From contig NZ_BLAY01000011.1 of NCBI RefSeq assembly GCF_020521235.1, positions 19,823 to 83,822 of the forward strand: DNA of 64,000 bases, written 5' to 3'. How positions within the stretch are numbered: the stretch's first letter is position 1; each line of letters starts with the position of its first letter. Positions 9,359-18,128 of this stretch are shown here, in pieces. The notes under the pieces were generated by a model. The model saw nothing but the letters and a program-made list of their open reading frames with translations. It was not told the origin of the DNA and searched no databases. Source of the stretch: Microseira wollei NIES-4236. Lineage in GTDB: Bacteria > Cyanobacteriota > Cyanobacteriia > Cyanobacteriales > Aerosakkonemataceae. Position numbers and translations under genes: made by a program.

Positions 9359-9935
9359 AAATTAAACAGCTTCCACAAGGAAATTATTACTATTTAACGC
9401 AAGTTGCTAGTTATAAACAATGGCGTTGCTAATTGCTAATTGCTAATTGCTTATCTTGGATTTTTACTGACATTAGCCATTAGCCATTAGCCATTAGCTG
9501 CTATGCATGAGATAACTAGCAACTTGAGTTATTTATGCCCTCGCGGATGCTCTTCTCAAACAAAACTTACCCACGTCGATGCCATCACTTTTTCGGCCTA
9601 TATCTATAGTTTCCCAAGCAACGATTTTTCATAGAAGCCCGGTTTCTTTGCGTAATTCCTGCCATACTAATCAAGCTAATGCCAGACAGGATCTTTGGAT
9701 AAAATTTCTCTGACTGGCTGCTCATTTGCATCCTCAGAACTTTAGCTCTTGGATGATCTTTTTGGGTAGGAGCGAGCCGAAAATAGCGGGCAAATAACCT
9801 TGGCTGCTGCGCTTCTATTTGTCTTGCCCGCTCTTGTCGGCTCTTTTCGAGTAGCAACTTGATTTAATAGGTAATGGGTAATGGAAATAGCTAACCAATG
9901 ACCTATTACCAATGACCAATTACCAATAAACTGAG
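9359..9935. repeat. Gene-free stretch: heptamer runs and degenerate palindromic repeat
   Basis: The 577-bp region between the broken gene and psbZ holds heptamer runs (about 9420-9510 and 9866-9930) and a degenerate copy F of the GAAACCCGGTTTC repeat family (about 9563-9661, ending GCGTAATTCCTG). A 90-codon open frame on the minus strand (9585-9857) overlaps this repeat and has no recognisable homology, so I do not call it. Confidence 0.6.
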
Positions 9936-10124
9936 TTAAACCACAAACGAGTTCAACACGGCTACCAGAAGCACCAGAGCGATCCAGACGCCAGAACCTA
10001 GCCAGAGCAATCTTTTCGATTGATCCCAATTCTGGGGGGAAGCATAGGCGACTGGAACGCCAACTACCATCACAAAGGACATCACAACCAGAGCTAATAA
10101 AGCTAATTGAAACAAAATTGTCAT
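9936..10124 (-). CDS. psbZ: Photosystem II reaction centre protein PsbZ
   Basis: A 62-residue thylakoid membrane protein with two transmembrane helices (residues 3-27 and 39-60) joined by the lumenal or stromal loop [11 protein letters not shown], typical of PsbZ (Ycf9). It is a small subunit of photosystem II that helps stabilise the peripheral core and supercomplexes. The start is the ATG at 10124, preceded by GGGAGAAACCGCA, rather than an upstream in-frame ATG at 10250 that would add 42 non-family residues. It is a single gene, divergent from the CCA enzyme. Confidence 0.95.
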   Translation of the reverse strand: MTILFQLALLALVVMSFVMVVGVPVAYASPQNWDQSKRLLWLGSGVWIALVLLVAVLNSFVV

Positions 10125-10356
10125 TGCGGTTTCTCCCAATACAGCAATCGAGTCGATCAAACAACGGTACAGCTTGCAGCCCAAGAGGGTCTCGATCTCC
10201 CCCAGTAGTACGCTACCAAAAAATGACCCGCTGCAACAGTCAGATGTCAAAATTTAGGTAATGGGTAATGGGTAATTGATCGTAAGTCTCGCACCCTCTA
10301 TGCTCCATGCCCCATGACCCATGACCCATGACCCATTACCCATGACCCATGCGCCG

Positions 10357-13314
10357 ATGGATTTAGTTTTATGCCACACTACTGCTGATTTTGATGCCTT
10401 GGGCGCTGCTGTCGGGTTGACGCGGCTCAAACCGGGGGCGAAAATTGTCCTCACAGGCGGCGCTCATCCGGCGGTGCGGGATTTTTTGGCATTGCACCGG
10501 GACGAGTATGCTTTGATTGAACGTCGCTCGGTTAATCCTAAAAAGATTCGCTCGATTGCTGTAGTTGATACCCAATTGCGCGAGCGCACTGGTAAAGCCT
10601 CGGAATGGTTCGACTTACCTCACCTTACCGAAATTGTAGTTTACGACCACCACCCCAACGCAGAAACCGATATCCCCGCCACGCGATCCCAAATCGAACC
10701 CGTCGGCGCCACGACTACCCTGATCGTCGAACACTTACAAAAATTAGCAGAGGAGCAGAGGAGCAGAGGAGCAGAGGAGCAGAGGAGCAGAGGAGCAGAG
10801 GAGCAGAGGAGCAGAGGAGCAGAGGAGCAGAGGAGCAGAGGAGTACAAGAGAATGTACATTCAAATTCCCCAGATCCCCTCTGCACACCTGCCCACCTGC
10901 CCACCTGCCCACCTGCACCCATTCTGACGCCTGCGGAAGCGACGGTGATGGCACTGGGTATCCACGTCGATACGGGTTCGCTAACTTATGATGGCGCCAC
11001 GCCGCGAGATGCTGCTGCTTTAGCTTGGTTGATGGCGCAAGGGGCAAGTTTGCCGGTAATTGCAGAATATATCGATCCGGGATTATCACCCAAATTGCAA
11101 CACCTGCTCAAAGAAGCGTTAGAAAAATTACAAAAAACAACCCAGTGGGGCTATACAATTTCTTGGGTGCTGCTGCAAACTCCTGGTTATATTCCAGGGT
11201 TGTCTAGTCTCGCTTCTCGGTTAGTAGAAATTACCGAAAGCGATGCCTTGCTGCTGGCGGCGGAATATGCGGCGCGGTCAGATGCTAATGAAGATAAAGA
11301 TGCGGCTTTAAATCTGCCATCTGAAATCTCAAATTTGCGATTAACTGTAATTGGTCGCAGTCAAATCGAAGGCGTTGACCTCAACCAATTATTTCAACCT
11401 TTGGGAGGCGGCGGACATTCCCAAGCTGCTGCTTTAATTCTACGGGGCGTCGAGCCGCAGCCAGCTTTAGAACAATTGGTAGAACAATTGGTAGCGCAAA
11501 TTCAACAACCGCCGACGGCGCGAGAATTGATGTCATCGCCAGTCAGAACAATTCGCCCAGAAACTACTATAGGAGAAGCGCAGCGCGTTCTATTACGATA
11601 CGGTCATTCGGGTTTATCTGTAGTCAACGCAAAAGATGAATTGGTAGGCGTTATTTCGCGGCGCGATATCGATATTGCCTTGCATCACGGCTTTGCTCAC
11701 GCGCCGGTAAAAGGCTACATGACGACCAATTTAAAAACGATTACCCCCGATACGCCGCTAACAGAAATAGAGTCGATTATGGTGACTTACGATATAGGAA
11801 GGTTGCCCGTATTGTCAAATAATCAGTTAGTGGGAATTGTCACCCGCACCGATGTTTTGCGACAGTTGCACCAAGATAAAACCAGGGGGCGAGAAATAGA
11901 CCCAGAAAGGGAAAGAAATGGGAATCTTTCTTATTGTCCCTTGCCGCTTTCTCAATTGCGAGATCGCATCGCCCCCCCACTTTGGCACCTCCTCACCGCC
12001 GCCGCCAATGCTGCGGAAAAACGCGGTTGGCATCTTTACCTTGTAGGCGGTGCGGTGCGAGACTTACTTTTAGCCGATAGTGCTGAAGGTGAAGATATAG
12101 ATTCGCCCATCGCCCTGCAAGATATTGATATGGTTGTGGATGGCTTTCACCGCGCGGCGGATGCGGGTGCTGGGGTAAAATTAGCCAAGGAATTGCAAAA
12201 AATTTATCCCCATTCCCGATTAGAAATTCACGGCGCGTTTCAAACTGCTGCTTTGTTGTGGCATAAAGATCCGGAATTAGATAATCTCTGGGTAGATATT
12301 GCCACAGCTAGAACTGAATTTTATCCTTATCCGGCGGCGAATCCAGAAGTCGAAGCGAGTTCGATTCGCCAAGACCTCTACCGTCGCGATTTTACTATTA
12401 ACGCCCTCGCAGTGCGAATAACTGCGCCCCGCGCCGGTAAACTGCTCGATTTTTTTGGCGGTTTGTTAGATTTACAAGCGGGACAAATTCGGGTATTGCA
12501 CGCGAATAGTTTTATTGAAGATCCGACGCGGATTTATCGCGCCGTCAGGTTTGCGGTGCGGTTGGGATTTGAAATTGAACCCCAAACACAAGGATATATT
12601 AGACACGCGATCGCCAGCGGGATTTACGAACAAATTCAAGAAAAAAATAGCCGCGCCCCCGCCCTAGAAACTCGGCTCAAAAGCGAATTAAAATACATCT
12701 TGCACGCTCCTTATTGGAAACCGGCATTGCGCTTGCTAGCAGAATTGGGAGCTTTGCGCTGCATCCATCCCACCCTAGAATTAACCGAACAATTGTGGTG
12801 GCAAGTGCGTTTAGTAGACCGCTGTTTGCAAAGGTTTGACCGGGAAAAAACCCTAGAACATTGGCAAATGCGTCTGGAAGTTTTAATTGCTGCCTTAAAA
12901 CCGCCCTATCCTGGAAAAGTTGCTTCAAATCTTCAGTTACCCGCAGATAGCATCCAGCGGTTGAGTCAGCTACAAGAGGCTAAAACTAATATTGTAGAAT
13001 CTTTACCCAAGTGCGAACGCATGAGTGAAATTGTGTTGCTGCTGCGTCAATACCAGCTGCCAACCTTAATTTTAATCGCCGCCTTTAGTCAGCGTGAGGT
13101 AAGACACCAAATTTGGCGTTATTTGAGCGATTTGAGCCATATTAAAGCACCCTTGAATGGAAACGACTTAAAAGCGCTAGGATATAAACCTGGGCGTCAG
13201 TTTAAAGAAATACTCGATGCCCTGCTAGTAGCAACATTGGATGGAGAAGTGAGCGATCGCACCTCTGCCCTGGCATATCTAGCACAACGCTATCCCCTAA
13301 GAGAGGGAAAGTAA
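10357..13314 (+). CDS. CCA-adding tRNA nucleotidyltransferase/poly(A) polymerase fused to DHH and CBS domains
   Basis: A protein of about 985 residues. Residues 1-330: DHH-type phosphoesterase with [15 protein letters not shown] and [10 protein letters not shown], and a DHHA1-like [10 protein letters not shown]. Residues about 390-510: a CBS pair ([12 protein letters not shown] ... [11 protein letters not shown]). Residues about 540-960: class II nucleotidyltransferase and RNA-binding part with [19 protein letters not shown] and [13 protein letters not shown]. This layout is known for cyanobacterial CCA/poly(A) enzymes; the C-terminal part should add or repair the tRNA 3' CCA. The start [13 protein letters not shown] is chosen because codons before it are made of an ATGACCC repeat. 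The DHH domain carries an in-frame repeat insertion (see 10747-10917). Confidence 0.88.
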   Translation: MDLVLCHTTADFDALGAAVGLTRLKPGAKIVLTGGAHPAVRDFLALHRDEYALIERRSVNPKKIRSIAVVDTQLRERTGKASEWFDLPHLTEIVVYDHHPNAETDIPATRSQIEPVGATTTLIVEHLQKLAEEQRSRGAEEQRSRGAEEQRSRGAEEQRSRGVQENVHSNSPDPLCTPAHLPTCPPAPILTPAEATVMALGIHVDTGSLTYDGATPRDAAALAWLMAQGASLPVIAEYIDPGLSPKLQHLLKEALEKLQKTTQWGYTISWVLLQTPGYIPGLSSLASRLVEITESDALLLAAEYAARSDANEDKDAALNLPSEISNLRLTVIGRSQIEGVDLNQLFQPLGGGGHSQAAALILRGVEPQPALEQLVEQLVAQIQQPPTARELMSSPVRTIRPETTIGEAQRVLLRYGHSGLSVVNAKDELVGVISRRDIDIALHHGFAHAPVKGYMTTNLKTITPDTPLTEIESIMVTYDIGRLPVLSNNQLVGIVTRTDVLRQLHQDKTRGREIDPERERNGNLSYCPLPLSQLRDRIAPPLWHLLTAAANAAEKRGWHLYLVGGAVRDLLLADSAEGEDIDSPIALQDIDMVVDGFHRAADAGAGVKLAKELQKIYPHSRLEIHGAFQTAALLWHKDPELDNLWVDIATARTEFYPYPAANPEVEASSIRQDLYRRDFTINALAVRITAPRAGKLLDFFGGLLDLQAGQIRVLHANSFIEDPTRIYRAVRFAVRLGFEIEPQTQGYIRHAIASGIYEQIQEKNSRAPALETRLKSELKYILHAPYWKPALRLLAELGALRCIHPTLELTEQLWWQVRLVDRCLQRFDREKTLEHWQMRLEVLIAALKPPYPGKVASNLQLPADSIQRLSQLQEAKTNIVESLPKCERMSEIVLLLRQYQLPTLILIAAFSQREVRHQIWRYLSDLSHIKAPLNGNDLKALGYKPGRQFKEILDALLVATLDGEVSDRTSALAYLAQRYPLREGK
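10747..10917. repeat. In-frame low-complexity insertion: 12 x 8 bp GCAGAGGA plus complementary pyrimidine arm
   Basis: Twelve perfect 8-bp units (about 96 bp) encode four copies of EEQRSRGA. A short spacer (TGTACATTCAAATTCCCC) follows, then a pyrimidine-rich arm (CTCTGCACACCTGCCCACC...) encoding [13 protein letters not shown]. The purine and pyrimidine arms can pair, so the RNA or single strand could fold. Unit length is not a multiple of three, so the frame is kept only because 12 units total 96 bp. The same architecture recurs at 21201-21340. Confidence 0.85.
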
Positions 13315-13747
13315 ATATGTTCAGAGCTTGCACCAATCTCCCAACCCGCCCGGAAATAAATTTCCGGATTGTAGAGACGTTACATGTAACGTCTCTACAA
13401 GTCGGTTAAAACCGACTCAATGCCATCAAACCAGTCCGTTAAAACGGACTTTCGCTGCTCGCTGTGGGAATTTATATCATGTCCGCGAGAGATCAGTTGT
13501 GTATAGTTGATTGTGCGAAAAAGCGTTTTTTCTCCCCCAGCTCCCCCATCCCCTTTGCTCCCCCAGCTCTCCAAACGCAACCGATGCAACCGGACATGAT
13601 ATTATTCCCTGGCGGGGTATAACATTGGTGCAAGATCTAAATATGGCGAAACAAACATCTATCTAAATATAGACTTTTCCGAACCAGCAAATAGAGTATT
13701 TTTTACAGTAAGCTTGCATCTCAGCTTGTGGAGGGGCGATCAATTCA
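13315..13747. repeat. Gene-free stretch with three perfect palindromes
   Basis: This 433-bp stretch contains a 32-bp perfect palindrome (13369-13400, TTGTAGAGACGTTACA and its complement), GTCGGTTAAAACCGAC (13401-13416) and AGTCCGTTAAAACGGACT (13433-13450). A pyrimidine run lies near 13528-13570. Copies of 'CACCAA...CCCGCCCGGAAATAAATTTCC' lie at 13331 and, inverted, near 13605. The first palindrome could serve as a terminator for the CCA gene, but it lacks a T tract. The promoter of the stressosome operon probably lies at the right end (13620-13730). Confidence 0.6.
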
Positions 13748-14608
13748 ATGGTCTTGAAAAGCAAAAATAGAATAGCAGAAATATTGGATAGATACGAAGC
13801 CGACTTGCTCGCCGACTGGCTCTTGGAACTAGACGCTTCCGGTATTCGACGGGATGACCGCATGAAGCTATCCGAGTTGCGCGAACAATGTTCCGAGTTC
13901 CTCAGCTTGTTACGTAGCGCCGTACAGCATGGCAACTTGAGCGATATTCAAACCCCAGAGTGGGGTAGTATGCGGCAAATGCTGGCAGATATTTCTCGTT
14001 CCCGCGTCCAGCAAGGCTTTTCCCCCAAGGAAGTCGCCAGCTTTGTTTTTTCCTTCAAAAAGCCTTTGTTTGCTCGCTTAAGCCAAGAATTGGAAAAAGA
14101 AGGCGCGATCCTAGCTGAAGAAATTTGGCTTTCTACGACGTTAATAGACCAGCTGGCACTTTGGACGACGGAAGTCTATCAAAAAGCGCGCGAGGAAGTA
14201 ATCCAACGCCAGCAGGAGGAAATGCTGGAACTTTCCACCCCCGTCGTCAAATTATGGGAAGGTATTTTAGCATTGCCGATGATCGGCACCCTCGACAGCG
14301 CAAGAACTCAGGTTGTAATGGAAGCGCTGTTGCAGCAAATTGTCGAAACTGGCTCCCAAGTTGTAATTATCGATATTACAGGCGTGCCAACTGTCGATAC
14401 CCTAGTAGCTCAGCATTTATTAAAAACCGTCGCTGCTGCCCGTTTAATGGGGACTGACTGCATAATCAGCGGTATCCGTCCCCAAATTGCTCAAACTATC
14501 GTCCACCTGGGCGTAGACTTGAGCGATGTGGTCACAAAAGCGACGCTAGCAGATGCGTTAGCGCTAGCAATGCAACGCCGAGGACTCACCGTAGTCCAAC
14601 GCACCTAA
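13748..14608 (+). CDS. rsbR: Stressosome scaffold protein RsbR-like (RsbRD N-terminal domain + STAS)
   Basis: 286 residues. Residues 5-140 match the all-helical RsbRD-type sensor domain (start KNRIAEILDRYEADLLADWLLEL). Residues 165-280 form a STAS domain. Both phospho-threonine regions known from Bacillus RsbR are visible: IGTLDSARTQ and DITGVPTVDTLVAQ. RsbR and RsbS build the stressosome shell that holds RsbT until stress. GGAGGGGCGATCAATTC precedes the ATG. It is first in an operon rsbR-rsbS-(tnpB)-rsbT-phosphatase-kinase-kinase. Confidence 0.88.
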   Translation: MVLKSKNRIAEILDRYEADLLADWLLELDASGIRRDDRMKLSELREQCSEFLSLLRSAVQHGNLSDIQTPEWGSMRQMLADISRSRVQQGFSPKEVASFVFSFKKPLFARLSQELEKEGAILAEEIWLSTTLIDQLALWTTEVYQKAREEVIQRQQEEMLELSTPVVKLWEGILALPMIGTLDSARTQVVMEALLQQIVETGSQVVIIDITGVPTVDTLVAQHLLKTVAAARLMGTDCIISGIRPQIAQTIVHLGVDLSDVVTKATLADALALAMQRRGLTVVQRT

Positions 14609-14672
14609 ATAATACTAAGGACGCTGGCAATTAGCAATTAGCAATTAGCAATTAGCAATTAGCAGGTACTTT

Positions 14673-15029
14673 GTGGAACGCATTCCCATACTTCAAATGG
14701 GTTCATTTCTCCTGGTAACGATCCAGGTAGATATGCACGATCGCTTAGCCCTAACATTACAAGATGACCTCACCAACCGCATCGTCAAAACCGGGGCGCG
14801 AGGCGTCCTGATCGATATTTCATCCCTGGAAATTGTAGATTCTTTTATCGGGCGCATTCTGGGCAATATTGCTAGCATGTCGCGCATTTTAGATGCGGAA
14901 ACCGTTGTGGTCGGGATGCAGCCAGCAGTTGCGATTACACTGGTAGAGTTAGGTTTGTCCCTCACAGGTGTCCGCACCGCTTTAAACGTAGAACAAGGAA
15001 TGGCGATGTTGCGGAAGTCGTTGGGGTAA
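14673..15029 (+). CDS. rsbS: Stressosome protein RsbS-like (single STAS domain)
   Basis: A 118-residue STAS protein. The phospho-serine loop of RsbS is visible in GVLIDISSLEIVDSFIGRI, nearly the same as in Bacillus. It partners RsbR in the stressosome and is the substrate of the kinase RsbT. The start is GTG at 14673, since ERIPILQMG is the usual RsbS N-terminus. A run of AGCAATT heptamers (14626-14666) fills the gap after rsbR, right up to the start. That leaves no obvious ribosome site and suggests translation depends on coupling or on the repeat region. Confidence 0.88.
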   Translation: MERIPILQMGSFLLVTIQVDMHDRLALTLQDDLTNRIVKTGARGVLIDISSLEIVDSFIGRILGNIASMSRILDAETVVVGMQPAVAITLVELGLSLTGVRTALNVEQGMAMLRKSLG

Positions 15030-15039
15030 GGAACTGTAA

Positions 15040-16265
15040 CTAAATATCTTATCAATTCTGATCATTTCTTCTGGTATGAGGAGGTATCTGAAGTGCTGTT
15101 AGGTTTCAAAACCGAATTGAAACTAAACGTTAGGCAACGGACACAGTTAGCCAAACATTGCGGAGTAGCTCGCCATGCGTGGAATTGGGGATTGTGGCTC
15201 ACCAAAAACATTCTCGACCATAACAAAGCCAACCCCAACGAAAAGCTCAAGTTTCCCACAGCGATTGACCTGCATAAACTGTTAGTAGCTATGGTGAAAT
15301 CAAAAAATCCCTGGTATTACGAGTGCAGTAAATCCACACCGCAACAAGCATTAATGGCATTGCGCGAAGCTTGGAAACGTTGCTTCAACAAGACTGCCGG
15401 AGTGCCGAGATTTAAGAAAAAAGGACGGCACGATGCTTTCACGTTGGAAGGAACGGTCAAAATCTTGGGGAGTAACAAAATTCAAGTACCCGTAATTGGC
15501 GTTCTTAAAACTTATGAAAGGCTGCCACAAGTATTAACTAAATCTTGCACGATATCCCGTCAAGCTTCCAGGTGGTTTATCAGCTTTCGCAATGACTGCG
15601 AACAGCAAGAGTCAGACCGAATAAGCATTGTAGGAGTTGACCTCGGCATCAAAGCATTGGCTACTCTCAGCACAGGTGTTGTGATAATCAAAGCTAAATC
15701 CTACAAAAAATATGCAGCCAAGCTATCAAGAATGCAATGGCTAAATCGCCAGAAAGTAATCGGTTCAAACAACTGGAAAAAGGCACAACTCAAGATTGCT
15801 AGATTGCACAAAAAAATAGCCAATATTCGCTCCGATACGTTGCACAAGCTAACGACACTACTTGCCAAAAACCACGGTGTAGTTGTCATAGAAGACTTGA
15901 ATGTATCTGGGATGATGGCTAATCATAAGCTGGCTGCATCTATTGCTGAACAGGGTTTCTTTGAGTTTCGCAGACAGTTGACCTACAAGTGCAAGTTGTA
16001 TGGCTCAAAACTCGTTGTGGTTGACCGATGGTTTCCATCCAGCAAAACTTGTTCTAATTGCGGAACTAAAAAAGAAACACTCGGACTCTCTGAGCGAGTG
16101 TTTGAGTGCAGTCATTGTGGCAAAGTAATTGACCGCGATTTAAACGCAGCGATTAATCTGTCAAAAACCGTCAGTTAGACGGGGTTAGCCTGCGGACTGG
16201 TGAGTGCCGACACCGCCAGGATGAAGCAGGAAGTAAGCTTCCAACTACACATGAGTAGATTTGTC
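15040..16265 (+). mobile_element. IS605-superfamily (IS1341-type) element carrying only tnpB, inserted between rsbS and rsbT
   Basis: A tnpB gene without tnpA lies between two genes that are neighbours in standard stressosome operons. After the tnpB stop the sequence GACGGGGTTAGCCTGCGG...GGAAGTAAGCTTCC resembles the structured right end from which TnpB omega-RNAs are made, with a hairpin GGAAGTAAGCTTCC near 16228-16241. Exact ends were not determined; the limits given are estimates. It is co-oriented with the operon, so read-through into rsbT is possible. Confidence 0.7.
15093..16178 (+). CDS. tnpB: RNA-guided endonuclease TnpB
   Basis: 361 residues. The RuvC catalytic residues are all present: Asp in GVDLGIKALA, Glu in VVIEDLNVSGM, and Asp in IDRDLNAAIN. 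The zinc finger CSNCG...CSHCG is complete. The start is GTG, preceded by ATGAGGAGGTATCTGA, a strong ribosome site. In the family, TnpB with an omega-RNA from the element's right end cuts DNA next to a short motif and helps retain the element. Intact by sequence, unlike the other nuclease genes of this window. Confidence 0.92.
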   Translation: MLLGFKTELKLNVRQRTQLAKHCGVARHAWNWGLWLTKNILDHNKANPNEKLKFPTAIDLHKLLVAMVKSKNPWYYECSKSTPQQALMALREAWKRCFNKTAGVPRFKKKGRHDAFTLEGTVKILGSNKIQVPVIGVLKTYERLPQVLTKSCTISRQASRWFISFRNDCEQQESDRISIVGVDLGIKALATLSTGVVIIKAKSYKKYAAKLSRMQWLNRQKVIGSNNWKKAQLKIARLHKKIANIRSDTLHKLTTLLAKNHGVVVIEDLNVSGMMANHKLAASIAEQGFFEFRRQLTYKCKLYGSKLVVVDRWFPSSKTCSNCGTKKETLGLSERVFECSHCGKVIDRDLNAAINLSKTVS

Positions 16266-16327
16266 TAGTTTTGAGTAGTTGTGAGTAGGTCTTATGTAAC
16301 GGTTCCCTCCAGAGGAAAACGACAGCC

Positions 16328-16726
16328 ATGCTAGAACGTGAGATAGTCGAGATTCGCTCCTCATCAGACGTTGTGGTGGTTCGGCAGAAAGTGCGAAGTC
16401 TGGCGGTAGAATTGAAGTTCAGCTTGGTAGACCAAACCAAAATCGTCACCGCCGCCAGCGAACTGGCGCGGAATACGGTGGACTACGGTAAGGGAGGAAC
16501 GGTGACGCTGGAAGTCCTCAACGTCGGAACCCGTAAAGGTTTGCGCCTGACGTTTGAAGACAATGGTCCCGGCATTCCAGATATCGATCTGGCATTGAAA
16601 GACGGTTACACCACGGGGAGTGGTTTGGGGTTGGGGTTAAGCGGCGCTAAAAGGCTAATGCACGAGTTTGAAATTGCCTCTGAAGTTGGTAAAGGAACCC
16701 GCGTCACAATTACGCGCTGGCGTTAA
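16328..16726 (+). CDS. rsbT: Serine/threonine kinase RsbT-like (stressosome switch protein)
   Basis: A 132-residue GHKL kinase. The N box ASELARNTVDYG, G1 box EDNGPGIPD and G2 box GSGLGLGLSGAKRL are present. In the known system RsbT phosphorylates RsbR and RsbS, leaves the stressosome and activates a downstream partner (RsbU in Bacillus). No rsbU or sigma-B gene is visible here; the next genes are a phosphatase and kinases. CCAGAGGAAAACGACAGCC precedes the ATG. It is separated from rsbS by the tnpB element. Confidence 0.9.
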   Translation: MLEREIVEIRSSSDVVVVRQKVRSLAVELKFSLVDQTKIVTAASELARNTVDYGKGGTVTLEVLNVGTRKGLRLTFEDNGPGIPDIDLALKDGYTTGSGLGLGLSGAKRLMHEFEIASEVGKGTRVTITRWR

Positions 16727-17105
16727 TGTTTTAGAGGGTAAAAGATATCGAACGGAATTTTTGCTCTCAAAATCGGGACTGACGCCAATAAACTTACCCA
16801 GAAACCCGGTTTCTAGGAATGAAACCCAACCACCCTAAACCTTGAATCTGTTGAATTTCCCTCGACTCTATCCAACTTACCCAAAATTAGTATAACTACC
16901 ACCGAGTAGAGCAAAAATTTTGATAACCTTTATCTAAACAGTCATAAATCTATCTTAAGGTAGGCGATATACTTAGCAAAAGCTTGTTGAATATATGTCT
17001 AAAGTCAGATAGTCAATTCCAGAAAAATATGCAAGTTGATTTGAACCGGAATTTTAAGCTACTCAATTAGTATAAAATCTACAGTATAACCGGAAAAATC
17101 TCCTC
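16727..17105. other. Gene-free stretch between rsbT and the SpoIIE-type phosphatase gene
   Basis: 379 bp. It holds a lone GAAACCCGGTTTC block near 16800, with no full repeat around it, and AT-rich sequence from 16880 to 17100. No terminator is obvious. A second promoter for the downstream three-gene block could lie here, but I cannot define boxes. Confidence 0.4.
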
Positions 17106-18128
17106 ATGAAAGATTGTATTGCCCTACCAATTACAGAAACCTCGCAAGTCGGAGAAGCGCGCAGGTTTGCCTCCGCGCTGGCGACGGATATAGAATTCAA
17201 CGAGACAGAACGGGGCAAAGTAGCAATTATCGTCACGGAATTAGCAAACAACCTAATTAAACACGCAAAAAACGGGGAAATCATTCTGAGAAGTTTGAGA
17301 AATAACGCAGAATATGGCATAGAAATTATCGGCTTAGACGCTGGACCTGGAATGGCGAATATCCCACAATGCCTGCGGGATGGTTTTTCCACGGCAGGAA
17401 CGACGGGGACGGGTTTGGGGGCAATTGGGCGTCAATCTACTGTTTTTGACATTCATTCGGTGCCGGGGGTGGGTACTGTTTTAGTCGCACAACTTTGGCC
17501 TAAGAAAAACGCAGGAATTGCCTTGCGGAATACCGAACCTTTAGAAATTGGTGTGGTGAATTTGCCCAAACTGGAACAGGAAATATCCGGCGATGATTGG
17601 GCTGTGGTAAATTTGTCTAACCGCAGTTTAATTTTAGTGGCGGATGGATTGGGAGCGGGAATTTTAGCAGCAGAAGCAGCGCGGGAAGCGGTGCGAATCT
17701 TTCGTGCCAAAGCTGCACTCAATCCTAAAATAATTATGGAAATGGCTCACGCGGCTTTAAGAAGTACGCGAGGGGCGGCGGTAGCAATTGCGGAAATTAA
17801 TCGAGTTGAAAAAACCGTACAATATGTGGGAATTGGCAACATTTCGGGTGCAATCGTGACGGGAAATAAAAGCCAAAGTATGGTTTCTTATAATGGAACG
17901 GTAGGGCATCAAATTCGCAAAATTGAGGGATTTGTTTATCCTTGGAACGATGGCTCGATTCTAATTATGCACAGCGATGGTTTAGGCACTCAATGGTCGT
18001 TAGAACGCTATCCTGGCTTGATTTCGCGCCATCCGGCTGTAATCGCCGGAACCCTATACCGAGATTTTAAGCGATCGCGCGATGACGTAACTGTATTGGT
18101 GGCAAAACAAGTAACAACTGACGAATGA
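17106..18128 (+). CDS. ATP-binding SpoIIE-family protein phosphatase (RsbX-like, fused to an RsbT-like domain)
   Basis: 340 residues with two parts. Residues 10-135 form a GHKL ATP-binding domain like RsbT (N box VTELANNLIKHAKNG, LDAGPGMANI, TGTGLGAIGRQ). Residues about 150-335 form a PP2C/SpoIIE phosphatase with ILVADGLGAGILAAEAA, the metal Asp in MHSDGLG, and RDDVTVLVAK at the end. In Bacillus RsbX resets the stressosome by dephosphorylating RsbR and RsbS; this protein is well placed for that job. Its TGA overlaps the next ATG by 4 bp, so the two are translationally coupled. Confidence 0.85.
   Translation: MKDCIALPITETSQVGEARRFASALATDIEFNETERGKVAIIVTELANNLIKHAKNGEIILRSLRNNAEYGIEIIGLDAGPGMANIPQCLRDGFSTAGTTGTGLGAIGRQSTVFDIHSVPGVGTVLVAQLWPKKNAGIALRNTEPLEIGVVNLPKLEQEISGDDWAVVNLSNRSLILVADGLGAGILAAEAAREAVRIFRAKAALNPKIIMEMAHAALRSTRGAAVAIAEINRVEKTVQYVGIGNISGAIVTGNKSQSMVSYNGTVGHQIRKIEGFVYPWNDGSILIMHSDGLGTQWSLERYPGLISRHPAVIAGTLYRDFKRSRDDVTVLVAKQVTTDE

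Noticed and set aside
9585..9857. 90-codon minus-strand frame before psbZ
   Set aside because: Half of it is a GAAACCCGGTTTC-family repeat and the rest shows no domain or start signal.
9936..10250. Longer PsbZ start at 10250
   Set aside because: The extra 42 residues do not belong to PsbZ. The ATG at 10124 has a good ribosome site.
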